Position numbers and translations under genes: made by a program
Shown here: positions 44,655 to 55,578 of the stretch, in pieces
Layout: each line of letters begins with the position of its first letter
Position numbering within the stretch: the first letter of the stretch is position 1
From: Cheiracanthium punctorium
Lineage: Eukaryota > Arthropoda > Arachnida > Araneae > Cheiracanthiidae
NCBI GenBank assembly: GCA_038373885.1
Contig: JAWZYV010000158.1
Coordinates: 284,683 to 348,682 of the forward strand
Direction: 5' to 3'
DNA: 64,000 bases
The notes under the pieces: generated by a model
Told to the model about the DNA's origin: nothing
Database searches by the model: none
What the model saw: only the letters and a program-made list of their open reading frames with translations

Positions 44655-45583
44655 ACAGGGACGCCTGCCGTTTTTTTAGCGGTGATGTAGAAACTAGAGA
44701 TGAGTTCGGGCTCATTTTTTGAAGCCCGAGCCCGCCCGAGCCCGAAGACTTTTAATCCGAGCCCGCCCGAGCCCAAACAATATTATTAAAGTTGGAGCCC
44801 GAGCCCGCCCGAGCCCGAAATTTCAGCTAAAGACAAATAAAATTAAATACTTCATTAATAGGATATAATAATTTTTGGAGCTTCACACACCTTCTAGTCC
44901 CCCGTGCCGCTATTTTTTGAAATAAGTACGTCTATTTATCCCATGAATGACTTTTAAAAATCTGTTTCAAGGAGTATGTTCAACAAAGGAGAAATTTTTC
45001 ACGAGCCCTAGCCCGCCCGAGCCCGAACGCAATCGTGAATTACAGAGCCCGAGCCCGAGTCGGGCCCGGGCTCGGGCTCGGGCTTTCGGGCTCGGGCTGA
45101 GCCCGTCTCATCTCTAGTAGAAACCAAACATCCTTTACTGCTCCCACCCAACGATAAATTAGTTGAATTGATCTTAATCGATGCCACATTAAAATGGGTC
45201 AGTTAGGTGTTGATGCAACACTTACCCACTTAATGGAGCAGTTTTGGATTATAAAGGGGAGGCAGTTCGTAAAAAAAGGTTTTAAAACAGTGTATGATTT
45301 GTAGACGATTTACAGCTAAGGCTGGAACTCAAGTGGTTGCTCCCCTTCCACCTGACAGAATCCAGGAACATCCTCCTTTTGACATTTCCGGTGTGGACTT
45401 CGCCGGACCCTTTTTTACTAATGACTCTAAATTTTATTTACTAAATTTTACTTGTACTGTGACCAGAGCTATTCATTTAGAGCTAGTAGTTGATATGAGC
45501 ACAGAGTCCTTTTTGTTAGGATTTAGAAAATTTATTTCTTGTAGAGGTTTATGCTCAGTTTTGTATTCTGATAACGCTTGACA
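44655..45583 (+). pseudogene. BEL/Pao integrase relic split by a MITE
   Basis: A short stretch left of the MITE and the sequence right of it form a BEL-type integrase zinc-binding domain and DDE start. Motifs are ETKHPLLLPPND (spanning the MITE site), MGQLGVDATLTHLMEQFWI, MICRRFTAKAG, FDISGVDFAGPF, and finally LYSDNA, where homology stops at 45580. A frameshift near 45290 and a stop break it. A different element from the one at 19979, judging by the residues. Confidence 0.82.
44695..45116. mobile_element. hAT-type MITE, TAGAGATG ends, GGGCTC-rich
   Basis: 422 bp, ends TAGAGATGAGTTCGGGCTC / GAGCCCGTCTCATCTCTA. Perfect duplication GTAGAAAC at 44687-44694 and 45117-45124. Same family as 1215-1833, in opposite orientation, without the central hairpin segment. 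Inserted in the BEL integrase relic. Confidence 0.93.
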
Positions 45584-46239
45584 GACTATCGCCAAATTTG
45601 GCGATATTTCGCCAAAACTCGCCAAGAACAATGACAAATGGCGATATTTTGGGCATGGACCAAACGACTGACTATCGCCAAATTTGGAGAGATTTTGGGC
45701 ATGGACCAAACAATGACTGTCTACAGTTGTATTATATTGAAGATGTCCATAGACATTAAAGTATTGAAATTTTTTTTTGTTGGTCCTGTAAATAAACTCT
45801 CCATTAGATTGGAACCAAAAATCCAGATGCACAACCAGATGTTACAACAATCTTATGCATGAAATTTCAACATTCTACAACTAATAGTATTTGAGAGTTA
45901 AATACATACACACGTACACCAAAAGTCGCCAAGCTTGGCAACTTTTGGGGTAGTTCTTGAGGTAGGCACGTGACCGTGATCGGACCATTACCTAACTTAT
46001 ATGGTAGGACGGTATTGTGCTTGAAATGGATGAATGCTCCTAAAATTGCCATTGACCGTAATGTATTGGAAATCTTTTGAGTGTTCCTGTAGGAGAACTA
46101 TAAATGATAAAAACACTTCTTTTAATGGAGAAATTCATTTTGTAACTCTTAACAGCATATGTCACTTCTGAGTCGTTTGAAATAGCCCAATACCTCTAAA
46201 ATACTCTTTAATGAATTTCTGCCCATAGAGCATAATGTA

Positions 46240-46812
46240 TTAGGTTGTAACGAAAGTTTCCCGCTACCACAAATATCGCCTGTATAACAGTTCACGTTGG
46301 TGTGTTTGCTCATATTTTGTTAAACAATATGTGTCATTTGAAAGAACGATACTTACTTTAGAACACTGTGTTGTTAAAAAATATCGTTATCATTAAGTAC
46401 AAGGTGCCTGAAATCGAACTATGATATTACTGGATTACAACCATCAATTACTTCCAGTTATGTTGCAAAAAGTGCTACAGAATGTCAAAGAATTATGTGT
46501 GTCATTTAGATTCCACTGTTGTATCATATGGCACCGTGAAGGTTTGTTACTGAAAGTTAAAGAACAGGGTCTATGACATTCAAGGAGCAGAGCTTTCTGG
46601 CAGGCCTACTGAGGTTGATGAGGGCCACCTGCGAGAACTTGTGGAAGAAGATCAGTATTTAACCACTTGAGAGCTAGCTAAAGAGTTAGACATGAATGCC
46701 ATTCCCATTAGCCATGCTATGCATCACATGAAATTCATGTACAAATTCAATCTCTGGTTGCCGCATGAGCTGACTCAAGCAGATTTGGCGGAGAACTTTC
46801 GTTACAACCTGA
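46240..46812 (+). mobile_element. Internally deleted mariner
   Basis: 573 bp, ends TTAGGTTGTAACGAAAGTTT and inverse AACTTTCGTTACAACCTGA, flanked by TA (46238-46239 and 46813-46814). Without the insert the surrounding unit reads continuously as in its neighbours (AATGTATTTCGAAT). Only the N-terminal third of a transposase remains. Confidence 0.88.
46569..46796 (+). pseudogene. Mariner transposase, N-terminal HTH remnant
   Basis: The frame gives ELSGRPTEVDEGHLRELVEE, a helix-turn-helix segment, and KFNLWLPHELTQADLAEN. WLPHEL is the WVPHEL landmark of mariner transposases. One in-frame TGA at a typical Arg position (TT*ELAKEL) and an upstream frameshift disable it. The catalytic DD34D region is absent. 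Confidence 0.88.
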
Positions 46813-47601
46813 TATTTCGAATCTTTTGGGCGGTCCTGTAGATAAACAAAATGAATAATGTGTGTGAAAAATGCTATCTAATCGAATAGAACCGAAAGGA
46901 GAGGTGCACAACTAAATGTTACAACAATCCCAAATATAAAGTTTCAACATTCTACGCCTAATGGTTTTTGAGATATGCAAGTTTAATGAATTTCGTCCCA
47001 TTGAGCGTAATGTATTTCGAATATTTTGGGCGGCCCTGTAGATAAACTATCCAGTCGAATGGAACCGAAAGGGGAGGTGCACAACTAGATGTTACAACAA
47101 TCCGAAATATAAAGTTTCGACATTCTACGCCTAATAGTTTTTGAGATATGCGAGTTTAATGAATTTCGGCCCATAGAGCGTAATGTATTTCGAATCTTTT
47201 GGGCGGTCCTGTATATAAACTATACATTCGATTCAGACCAGAAGGGGAGGTGCACAACTAGATCATAGAACAATCCTACATATAAAATGTCAACATTCTA
47301 CGACCAATAATTTTGAGATATGCGAGTTACATACATGCATCCATACATACATACGTACGTACGCGGCATAGGAAAGACTGGCCAAAACAGACTCGCCGTT
47401 GGTCAGAATGAGTTGCAGACGCGTTTATATGATCGTGCATGCTAGCTTATACAGTGAGATGCATCAAAAAAATTCTTAAAATTATATTTAGAGGTAGTCA
47501 AAATCGGTTTTTTCGTCGAAATTTGGCCCCCGAAATTTTTCGGGAACACATTACTTCCTTATACTCCGTACAAGGAAGTAAAAAGGAAAGAAATATATAT
47601 A

Positions 47602-48044
47602 CAAGGTGTATCTAAATTGGCTCAACAAAATATTATGGGAGATAAGGCGCATTTTAAGGAATCAGAATCACATAGCAAAGTGGGGTAGAAAACGTTGTCT
47701 TTGTGTAGCTGTTAATAATCACTTTGGAACGGTTGCAGAACAACAGTGAACTTTCCGACCATTGTTTATCAAAAAGTAACTTCTCAGAAAACATGTGACT
47801 GAAATTCGTAGTTTAAAAATTCTACTTTATTTCTTGGATGACAAGCTCTACTTTTTGGAGACAAGCCCATTGTATACGAAATTTGTTTGAGAAATTTGAC
47901 AAACATTTCAACTCTTTTCATAAAGTGATTATTAGCAGCTACATGAAGACAACGTTTTTGCCCCATATTGCTATGTGATTCTGATTCCTTATTATGTCCA
48001 CTATCTCCCATACTATTTTGTTGAAAGAATTTAGATATACCCTG
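47602..48044. mobile_element. TA-flanked palindromic MITE, CAAGGTGTATCTAAATT
   Basis: 443 bp, ends CAAGGTGTATCTAAATTGG and inverse AATTTAGATATACCCTG, in a TATATA context. Internal arms share CAGAATCACATAGCAA and its inverse. Related in layout to 38601 and 52254. Confidence 0.78.
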
Positions 48045-49018
48045 TATATATATAACATAAGAGAACGTATATTATATACAGGGTGATTCGCTACCACACT
48101 GACAAACTTGCAGGTAGAGATGGGGAAAGAATTAACACCCTGTTCTTTTGAACCTGTTCTCAAGAAAGAACGGGAACACCCTGTTCCGTGATCACGGCAA
48201 AAACATGCTTTCAGTTCATTAAGGTCGGACGCTTCAAAATTTTATGGCAGGCAAGCGTGTTGAAAAGAGAAATTTTGGAAAATTTCATAAAGGTGAAATT
48301 TCTCATTGAAAGGCAAACTTTAACCCAACCTACCATAATTTTAAAGTGGACCCGGGCAAAGAATAAGAAGCTTTCTTATATGTTCAATACGAAATGCACT
48401 CACAGGAAAACAATTCGTCAATTTTTATTATTCCAGCCAAACTACTCAATTTCAATCAAAGTAAAAAATTTGATAATAAAGAAAATGATAGTCTGTAACA
48501 CAAACAAATCGAAAAAAAAATATTTTATCAACGTCAAACAATAATATAAGCATTACACTATCTCCATATAAAACGCGCTTCGCTTCATACGCTCTTAGCC
48601 ATCTCTTATTGGCTGAAAAAGAACCTGTTCCGGAGCAGCCCTCTCCTATTGGCTGAAAAAGAACAAGTTCTTTTTGATCACGGCTGAAGGAGTTCTCCGA
48701 TCAGTGAGCGGGAACACCTAGTTCAGCGTTCTTTTTCTGAGCTGGTGTTCTTTTTCGGAACGGAGAGCTAAGGCGTTCCCGGGAACGCAGTAAAAGGCGT
48801 TCTCTTGCTGAACAGGTTAAACGAACTGTTCTTCTGTGAAAGGTGTTCTTTCATTGATCTGTTCCCTGTTCTTTTGCTTTAATTAAGTTCTGAGCTAGGG
48901 TCAAAGTTGTAGACTTGGAGTCAAAAGCAAGGCCGTACTTAGACGGGGGGGGGGGTCCTATGAGTTCGGACGCCGCTCCCCCGAATTTATTACATTATAT
49001 GTACATGGCGTATTTATA

Positions 49019-49402
49019 CAGGGACGTAGCCAGAAAATTTTTTCTGTGTGGGGATGTGGTGAGGGGCATGGGCGCCGGCAGCATAGGGAAAAGGGGGCAA
49101 TCCCCCCTCCCCCCTGGATTTTTGTATGCAGTGTTATCCTTTGCTTTTTTCTCTTTCCAACATGGTAACTATAGGTTGAAGTAGTCTTTGCCCCCCCCCT
49201 GGGAAATATTCTGCCGGCGCCCATGGTGAGGGGTATGAAATGCAGTGATGTATAAATGAACGAAATGTTTGCGCAATAATAAAAAAAATTTAAGCTTGCT
49301 AAATTAGACAGAAATTGGGTGTGGAGGATATATCCTGAAAATTTTATCCCGATATACCATGCTCCCCGACTCCGAAATTATTTTCTAGGTATGGCCCTGG
49401 TC
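49019..49402. mobile_element. hAT-type MITE carrying a second MITE
   Basis: Left end CAGGGACGTAGCCAGAAAAT, right end inverse ATTTTCTAGGTATGGCCCTG. Flanks do not match clearly. It is interrupted by the element at 49067-49225. Confidence 0.6.
49067..49225. mobile_element. hAT MITE, CATGGGCGCCGGCAG ends
   Basis: 159 bp, ends CATGGGCGCCGGCAGCATAG / CTGCCGGCGCCCATG. Perfect duplication GTGAGGGG at 49059-49066 and 49226-49233. Core has C-runs and TGGATTTTTGTATGCAGTG. Second copy at 57998. Confidence 0.93.
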
Positions 49403-51355
49403 GGAAGCCATTTAATCTGGATTTTCGGAGCCATGTAATTTTATATACCAAAGTCGTATTCATTTTCTTAAATGGTAGTCGAAGCAATCGACATATTTAT
49501 ACACTGGTATTATTTTTAATCTGGAGCCTGATACTTACAGCTTTTTAAACGGAGTTTTTAATTTTTAAGCTGGAGCATGTACTTTTTAAGCTGAAACTTT
49601 ACTCTTTTTTTTTCTTTTTAAGCTCTAAGAGTGTATCGACTCTTTTGTGGGCTCTCCCATTGGAAATGTGCAGGTCCATGCCGTATGTTTTTAACCTGAA
49701 GGCTACACAATGATTTTTTTTAAAACTTGAGATGGATTTATTTAATATTTTGAGTTAGAGTCTAAACTTTAGAGCTAAAAATGTTTGTCGTTTGAACCAA
49801 AGCCATATCTTTTAAGCTGGAGCCCGAGACATATATTTTTATTTGTAGTCTCAGCCAAAGAATGAATGTTTTATTATTATTATTATTATTATTATTCGAT
49901 CCGGATCCATAACCTTTTGGAGCTAGACCTGGAACAATAAAAATTTTTTAAGGTAAAGAGGCGGCCCGAACGGCGGAAAAGGGTGAATTTTTCATAAAAC
50001 GATTTCATCATTATTATTTTGTTAAAGACATTTTTAATTGGAGGGGGAGCAGACTTCTTGATTCACCTCCTCGGGTACAAGGGGTCAGAGCCGTATCCAG
50101 AAAAAAAATTATCCAGACAAAAATTTCGGTGGGGGACCAAACGAAAGAAAGGTTGAATTTTTCCAAAGACTTCATCTTTATTAGTTTGTTAACAAAAGTT
50201 TAAATTTCTGGGTGTGGTGGACCAGACCCCTGGGTACGGCCTTGAAGGGCGTACTCCCTCTCCAGCGGTCCTGCAACCCCCCCCCTCCCCCTTCCGCTCC
50301 TCCAAGGGTTACGACTTTGACTATAGGGTGGAAGCTTTCCCGAATGTATTCCAAAGGGGGGGGGGGGTGTTGAAAATTGCATCTTCCGTTTGCTTTATCA
50401 TGAAATTTATGGTGTGGACTGGGAATAAGACTAGGAAAGGGGGGGGGATTCATCGCAGATTATCAGCTTCGGCGATCTGCTGTAGTAGTGCTGAAGCTAC
50501 TGTAGTAGTGCTGAAGCAGAAAAAACAAAAACAAAACTGGTGTTTCGTTAGAATTGATTTTTCTCTTAGTTTAGATTTAGCTATTGCATTAGCATCTTGG
50601 AATATTGTTCATCGAATCGTTGAATAAACACTTCTGTGGTTGGATCATTTTTATGTCTTGTAAATAATGATAACAATTATCTAAATAAATTAATCCAGTC
50701 AAAAATGAACAAAAATTGGTAATTTATATTTTTTAAGTGAATCTATTAATATTGTTTATCATGCTGTGTATGAAGTATATACAATCATATATCTATATCG
50801 TGTATATTGAATCAGCCATTACTGTACTTAAATTTATATTCAAGTAAATTAATGTTTAAAAAATGAAGATTTTGTAATATTGTCTTTCACTAAATACGGA
50901 TTTTAAATTAATGAAAGCGACACAGAAGAAGTATACTAGTTCTTTACCTCTTCTATAGTGTTTCATTATATTTAATTAAAATGCCGACAAGTTTAATCAA
51001 ACAGTTATGAATATTATGTCATTTTAGGAGCTTTCAGAATCAAATATTGTTTACTAATGTAAGCAATATTGTATTACTCAGGTAAGTAATCGAAAATTAA
51101 GCCTGGCCTAAATAATTCTCTCTAGAATTTCAGTTTTTCCATTTATTTTTACATACGTGCTATGAGTAAGGATAACAAAAGTAAATAAAAAGCATCGGAA
51201 AAAATTTTGATTTTAAAAAGATGTGCATATTTAACAGTATATTATAGAACGTTAATATAATTAAAATATTTTTACAAAAAATTACTGTTAACATACTTGA
51301 TTGAAGAAAGCCAGAATGTTGGTTGCAAAGTTTTTTTTAAACATTTTACAATTGT

Positions 51356-51730
51356 TGTTGTTGTTGCTAATGCCCTCTAGCGACCCGCGGGGCGGTGCCA
51401 GATCCCTCAAATAGGCAGGCGATGGGCCGAAGGGGCTGCTTCCATTTTAATGAGCCCCAGTGGGAGGAACTCCGACTCAGCTTGGGGTCCCCTAATTTTG
51501 AACCAATTCCAGAGGAGGGACCCACCCCCTGAAATCGGCACCCCCAGAGGTATCGTGTAAGAATTTGGAGGACATTGAAGCCACGACGGATTTTACGTGC
51601 ACCAGCTCCCATTAGGGCACACGGTCCCACAGCAGTCGAGCCGAGAGAAAGTTGACCCTCCGAAGCACTGGCCAATCCGGATGCTGCTTCTCTTTTCGTG
51701 TTCTTATGGGAACGGAGTTTAGTGCCCAGG
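51356..51730 (-). mobile_element. Retroposon with (CAA)n tail
   Basis: Read on the minus strand it starts CCTGGGCACTAAACTCCGTT and ends in CAACAACAACA. Perfect 12-bp duplications TTTTACAATTGT lie at 51344-51355 and 51731-51742. It is much more GC-rich than its surroundings. I cannot place it: no clear A/B boxes, so either a SINE of unknown head or a 5'-truncated LINE end. Confidence 0.85.
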
Positions 51731-52253
51731 TTTTACAATTGTACTAAAGTATAGTACATGTTAAAAAGACGTATATTTTCATTTTTAAATTGAATAAAAT
51801 AGTCATAATGAAGCTACCATAAATCAAAGAACCAGTTCTCAAAAGAACAGGAAAAAGAACTGTTCTTTAAAAAAAGAACGGGAACGGTGAACAACTGTTC
51901 TTTGAAAATAACGGTTTTCCCCACCTCTACTTGCAGGGTGCATAGGGGTTACAGAGACGGTTCAGAATCACATAGCAATGCGGGGTTGGGAACATCGTCT
52001 TCATGTACCTGTTAATAATCATTTTAGAAGAAGTGTTCAAGTGATAGTAAACTTTCCGACAATGGTTTTTCAAAAACTTATCCCTCTTTCACCGACTGCA
52101 CTTGATAAAAATTCTTATTTCAGACTTGTTTCTTTCATTACATTTATGAAATTGTCAGAGGAAAGCCCATTGTTAATGAAACTTGGTTAAGACATTAGAC
52201 GCACACTTCAAAACTATATGTTCTGAACCGTCTATGTACCATATATATATATA

Positions 52254-52701
52254 CAGGGTGTCCCACAATTATTGAGACAAACTGTATGTGGAGGTAGGGC
52301 ACATAATAAGGATTCAGAATTACATAGCAATGTGCGGTCGAAAACCCCGTTTTCTCTTACCTGCTAATAATCACTCTGGAAAAAGAACCGAAGTGTTTGT
52401 CTAACTTCTTAACCAAGTTTCATAGATAACGGGCTTTTCTTCAAAAATTTTATCCATGAAATGAAATAGAATCTTTAAACTATTAATTTTAGACACATGT
52501 TTTCTGCGAAAGATTCATTACATTAGTTTTGTATGAACAAGAGTCGAAAAGTTCACCATTACTATTTCAGCGCTTGTTCCAAAGTGATTATTAACAGCTA
52601 CAAAAATATGTTTCCGACCCCACATAGCTATGTGATTCTGAATCCTTATCTCGTGCCCTACCACCCCTTAAAATTTGTCCCATTAATTCCGGGACACCCT
52701 G
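52254..52701. mobile_element. Tc1/mariner-like MITE, CAGGGTGTCCCA ends
   Basis: 448 bp, ends CAGGGTGTCCCACAATTATT and inverse AATTCCGGGACACCCTG, in TA repeats on both sides. Internal inverted arms share CAGAATTACATAGCAATG. Non-coding. Confidence 0.85.
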
Positions 52702-52713
52702 TATATATATATA

Positions 52714-52891
52714 CAGGGGCGTAGCCAAGGGGGCGTTAGGGGGGTCATAACCGCCCCCCCCCATGAGGAATTTTTTGCCATACAAAATGTATATTCTTCA
52801 CTACATTATCACACCCACGTATATGAGTATAGTATATATATGAGTTGTAGTAGTCGTAACCCCCCCCCCTGAAAAATTTCTGGCTACGCCC

Positions 52892-52894
<3 letters not shown>
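52714..52894 (+). mobile_element. hAT MITE family A
   Basis: Ends CAGGGGCGTAGCCAAGG / TGGCTACGCCCCTG with TATATATA on both sides. 181 bp. It lies 12 bp from the preceding MITE, in the same TA run. Confidence 0.9.

Positions 52895-52922
<28 letters not shown>
52895..52922. repeat. (TA)n microsatellite
   Basis: Fourteen TA units after the MITE. A (TG)n tract follows at 53121-53150. Confidence 0.95.
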
Positions 52923-53194
52923 CTTTAACATAAAACAGAAGAACACCTCCCAGTCCAGTCAATGTTATTACAGAAATACTGCATAATATGCAACGTCTCA
53001 ACGAATGATAACAATGACTGGCCTGGGTGTTTTCTATTTTATGTTAAAGTATTAAAGATAAGTTTCTATTGAGCGGCTTTTATAAGCACTGTGTAGCGTG
53101 TGTAATTGCTGCTATATATATGTGTGTAGTGTGTGTGTGTGTGTGTGTGTAATAATAATAAATTTGAAACTGGCTTCTTTCATTAATTGTATAG

Positions 53195-53324
53195 GTATCA
53201 TCAGAAATACTTTCTCAGGACATACCACAGATCTTTCTACCAAAGCCTTCCGCCAGAGAATCCTGTAACTTCGTTTAGAGATGCTCGTTTAAATGGTTTC
53301 CTGTCTGGGTTTGGAAATCTTCAG
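53195..53324 (+). CDS. MsrA-like methionine sulfoxide reductase, exon 3
   Basis: Encodes residues 133-176. The acceptor is ATAG at 53191-53194 and the donor GTAAGA at 53325. It starts with YHQKY, which continues AEE from exon 2 into the AExYHQxY motif of MsrA. After this, canonical MsrA would show a GYCG-type segment with a resolving Cys. This protein instead has a stretch without cysteine, ending RDARLNGFLSGFGNLQ. The phase-0 junction leads into exon 4. Confidence 0.88.
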
Positions 53325-54137
53325 GTAAGAAACTGAAATGGAATATCTTTGTTTTGGTCATTGTGCTGATAGAACTGTTTCATAAAATTATAATAGCTCT
53401 TGCAAGAATTAAAGAAGGCGGGGCGGTTAATTTTATATAACTTATGTTGACTAAATGTGTACAGAAAAACCAAATTTAAAATGGGAAAGCTATTTATTTA
53501 TTTTTCCAGGAACGACGTTCTTAAAAGATTTATAAAACAATTATAAAATATTCTAGGTTTATTCCTTAATATCCGACTTTCAAACATTAATGGCACATGT
53601 TGTGGATAAAAGCGGCTGATTTTTTTAGGCTGAGGAATTCCATTATAAAAATTAGTCTTCATTAGAACGCTTCTCAAACAACAACAGGTTGGAGAAAAAG
53701 AGCATTTGTGTGGAAAGTCCTTCATTATCTTTATTTTGAAGAAAACTTTTGTTGAAACATATTTTTCCATAAGCATATCGTGAACAGGCTCCATCGAATG
53801 CAACTTGTAAAAAATCGTTTCAACGCTTAATGATGATTTGTCATGAAAAATAAATAAGAAAACGTTTGAAGATAATTGAAACATACAAATGCAAGTACAG
53901 CTCGCAGTACAACTAGGCCACAGCAAATACGTTTCAGATCGCACTTATAAGCATTTTTAAAGGAATCTATTTTATATAACTTATATATAAATGTATATAT
54001 AAATAGGCTAAGGAAAATCTATGCGTCCCTTTTACAGCACATTGAGCAAACGGATGAACGCGAAATTCGGTACAGTTAAAGTTCGTATGGAGGTGGTTGT
54101 GCGAATGATAAAATTTTTGTGTAATATGTTCATTCAC

Positions 54138-54174
<37 letters not shown>

Positions 54175-54272
54175 AGCGAAGTAAATTGGCGAGCAATATT
54201 TTGTGCCAAGTCGGATGATGGTTCCATTGTTATATCTATTTGAAATTACAGCATTAAGTCTTAACGATACAA
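53325..54272 (+). other. Start of intron 3, nothing recognised
   Basis: AT-rich, with a 32-A run at 54141-54172. A minus-strand open frame at 53498-53944 (148 codons) has no recognisable domain and is probably chance. Confidence 0.5.
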
Positions 54273-55215
54273 CCCAGACAGCACAGCAAATTTGCATCAA
54301 ACTTGAATTAAGCTTGAAAATTTCAAGCGTGTAAGCTTAATGCAAGCTTGAATTAAGTGTTCAAGTTTACACTTTCCCAACTTTCATTAAGCTTGACATA
54401 GCAAGCTTAATTCAAACTTACTACACTCTAAAAAATTTTCCTAAATACATGGGGCGCTGATTATATTTTATTTTTCCACGCATTTTCCCCTCTACCTCAA
54501 GTTATTTTAATCTATTAATTTATTTTAATCAAGTTATTAAAACCTCAAGTTATTTTAATCTGTTTCCGTCTAGCATCCTAACCACCATGCCAATCTGACT
54601 CGCGGTGACATGACTAAAGTGTAAAGTGACTGTTATGGTCGTCACGCCGTTTTTTTTTTTTTTTTTTGAGAGAGATTGATCAGTATTGTCCGATGCCGAT
54701 TTGCATCTTTTATTTTTCCATGGGATGAATCAAAATTAAAATAATGTTATGTGTGATTGAAAAACTCTACTAGTAGGGAAATAAGCGTAATATAAACTTA
54801 AAAGCAGCACACGTTTTAAAACTTTCAATATCGCAACACTCATGTTTGGCAATATTGTCCAAAATCGAGACAAACGACCGATTTTGAAATCAATTTTGTA
54901 GTATATTTGTATTTTATTTTGAAGAATTTCAATATTTGGAAATATAGATTTTTTTTTTTAATTCTATGGTCAAGTACATTTGTGACTGATGATAAGTTAT
55001 TTGTTATGTGGCTTTCCAAGTCAAGCAGTAATCAAGTTGTATTCAAGCTTGACAGTTCAAATGACTTAAATTTGGCGGGAAAATATTTGCTGACTCATTT
55101 TTTTGTAATCTCCAAGCTTGCTGCAAGCTTAAAATAAATTGAACTGTCAAGCTTGTATTAATACGTCAAATTCAAAGAAATGTCAAGCTTGATATGAGCT
55201 TATGTGCTGTCTGGG
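54273..55215. mobile_element. TIR element, CCCAGACAGCACA ends, third copy
   Basis: 943 bp, ends CCCAGACAGCACA / TGTGCTGTCTGGG perfect, AA on both flanks. AAGCTTG arrays at both ends. The tRNA-like module survives only in part (about 54570-54610, minus: TGGTGGTTAGGATGCTAGAC). Same orientation as the copy at 29407. Confidence 0.85.
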
Positions 55216-55447
55216 AATAGGGTTATAATATTTCAACAAAATTTGCAAAAAATGAAATTATTCGCCAATTAAATGAAAATATCGTTGAAATACATCAGCA
55301 ATCAATAGGAGATGAAAATAATATTACATTGTTGATGAGGTGTACGGAAAATTTCCGACAAAATATACTCTCTGATAACATATTGCAGTCAGTCAATAAT
55401 TATCCAGTACAGTTTTTGAGTTTTTTGACTGTTAATGGTTTGAACTG

Positions 55448-55578
55448 AAAAAACACTCAAAATACTGGTGTTAAACGATAAAGTAATTAAAAAACTTTGT
55501 AAAAAACACACATAAGAAGTAAAAGGAATTCTTATGCGTGTTTTTTACAAAGTTTTTTAATTACTTTATTGTTAATGG
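55448..55578. mobile_element. Small palindrome related to the large foldback
   Basis: Left arm ...TTAAAAAACTTTGTAAAAAAC and its inverse around a short centre at about 55515-55535. It matches the ACTTTGTGAAAAAAACACAC part of the 15626-18235 arms. Confidence 0.7.

Larger units (their letters stand above)
45584..47590 (-). mobile_element. Helentron-like repeat array, 173-bp units
   Basis: Units share TATTTCGAAT.TTTTGGGCGG, CCTGTAGATAAAC and GGGGAGGTGCACAACTAGAT. Starts at 47013 and 47186 are 173 bp apart; the first unit is 27 bp longer. The left part begins ATCGCCAAATTTGGCGATAT. The right part has ACATACATACATACGTACGT, and a palindromic end near 47550-47578 (TTCCTTATACTCCGTACAAG). A deleted mariner at 46240-46812 interrupts one unit. 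Class inferred from architecture. Confidence 0.6.
48115..51929. mobile_element. hAT-type element, TAGAGATG ends, GAACAG-rich
   Basis: 3815 bp, ends TAGAGATGGGGAAAG / TTTTCCCCACCTCTA. Perfect duplication CTTGCAGG at 48107-48114 and 51930-51937. The subterminal parts (48140-48200, 48600-48880, 51840-51910) repeat GAACAG/GTTCTTT words. No transposase motif was found; the open frame at 48188-48544 shows none. Contains MITEs at 49019-49402 and about 50094-50250, an ATT microsatellite (about 49868-49896), and a retroposon at 51356-51730. Confidence 0.85.
48079..52243. mobile_element. TA-flanked MITE split by a hAT-type element
   Basis: Left end CAGGGTGATTCGCTACCACA, same family as 38601. It is interrupted after 48114 by the element 48115-51929 and resumes at 51938 with GTTCAGAATCACATAGCAAT. 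The right terminus is lost in TA repeats near 52243. Confidence 0.75.

Noticed and set aside
48188..48544. 118-codon open frame inside the hAT-type element, tested as transposase
   Set aside because: No BED finger, RNase H-like or dimerisation motif; Lys/Ile/Asn bias fits AT-rich non-coding DNA.
51367..51675. 102-codon minus-strand open frame in the retroposon
   Set aside because: It lies within a unit with target duplications and a CAA tail; no motif supports translation.
53498..53944. 148-codon minus-strand open frame in intron 3
   Set aside because: Cys/Phe-rich composition without a domain; several ATG-independent frames overlap. Kept only as a note.
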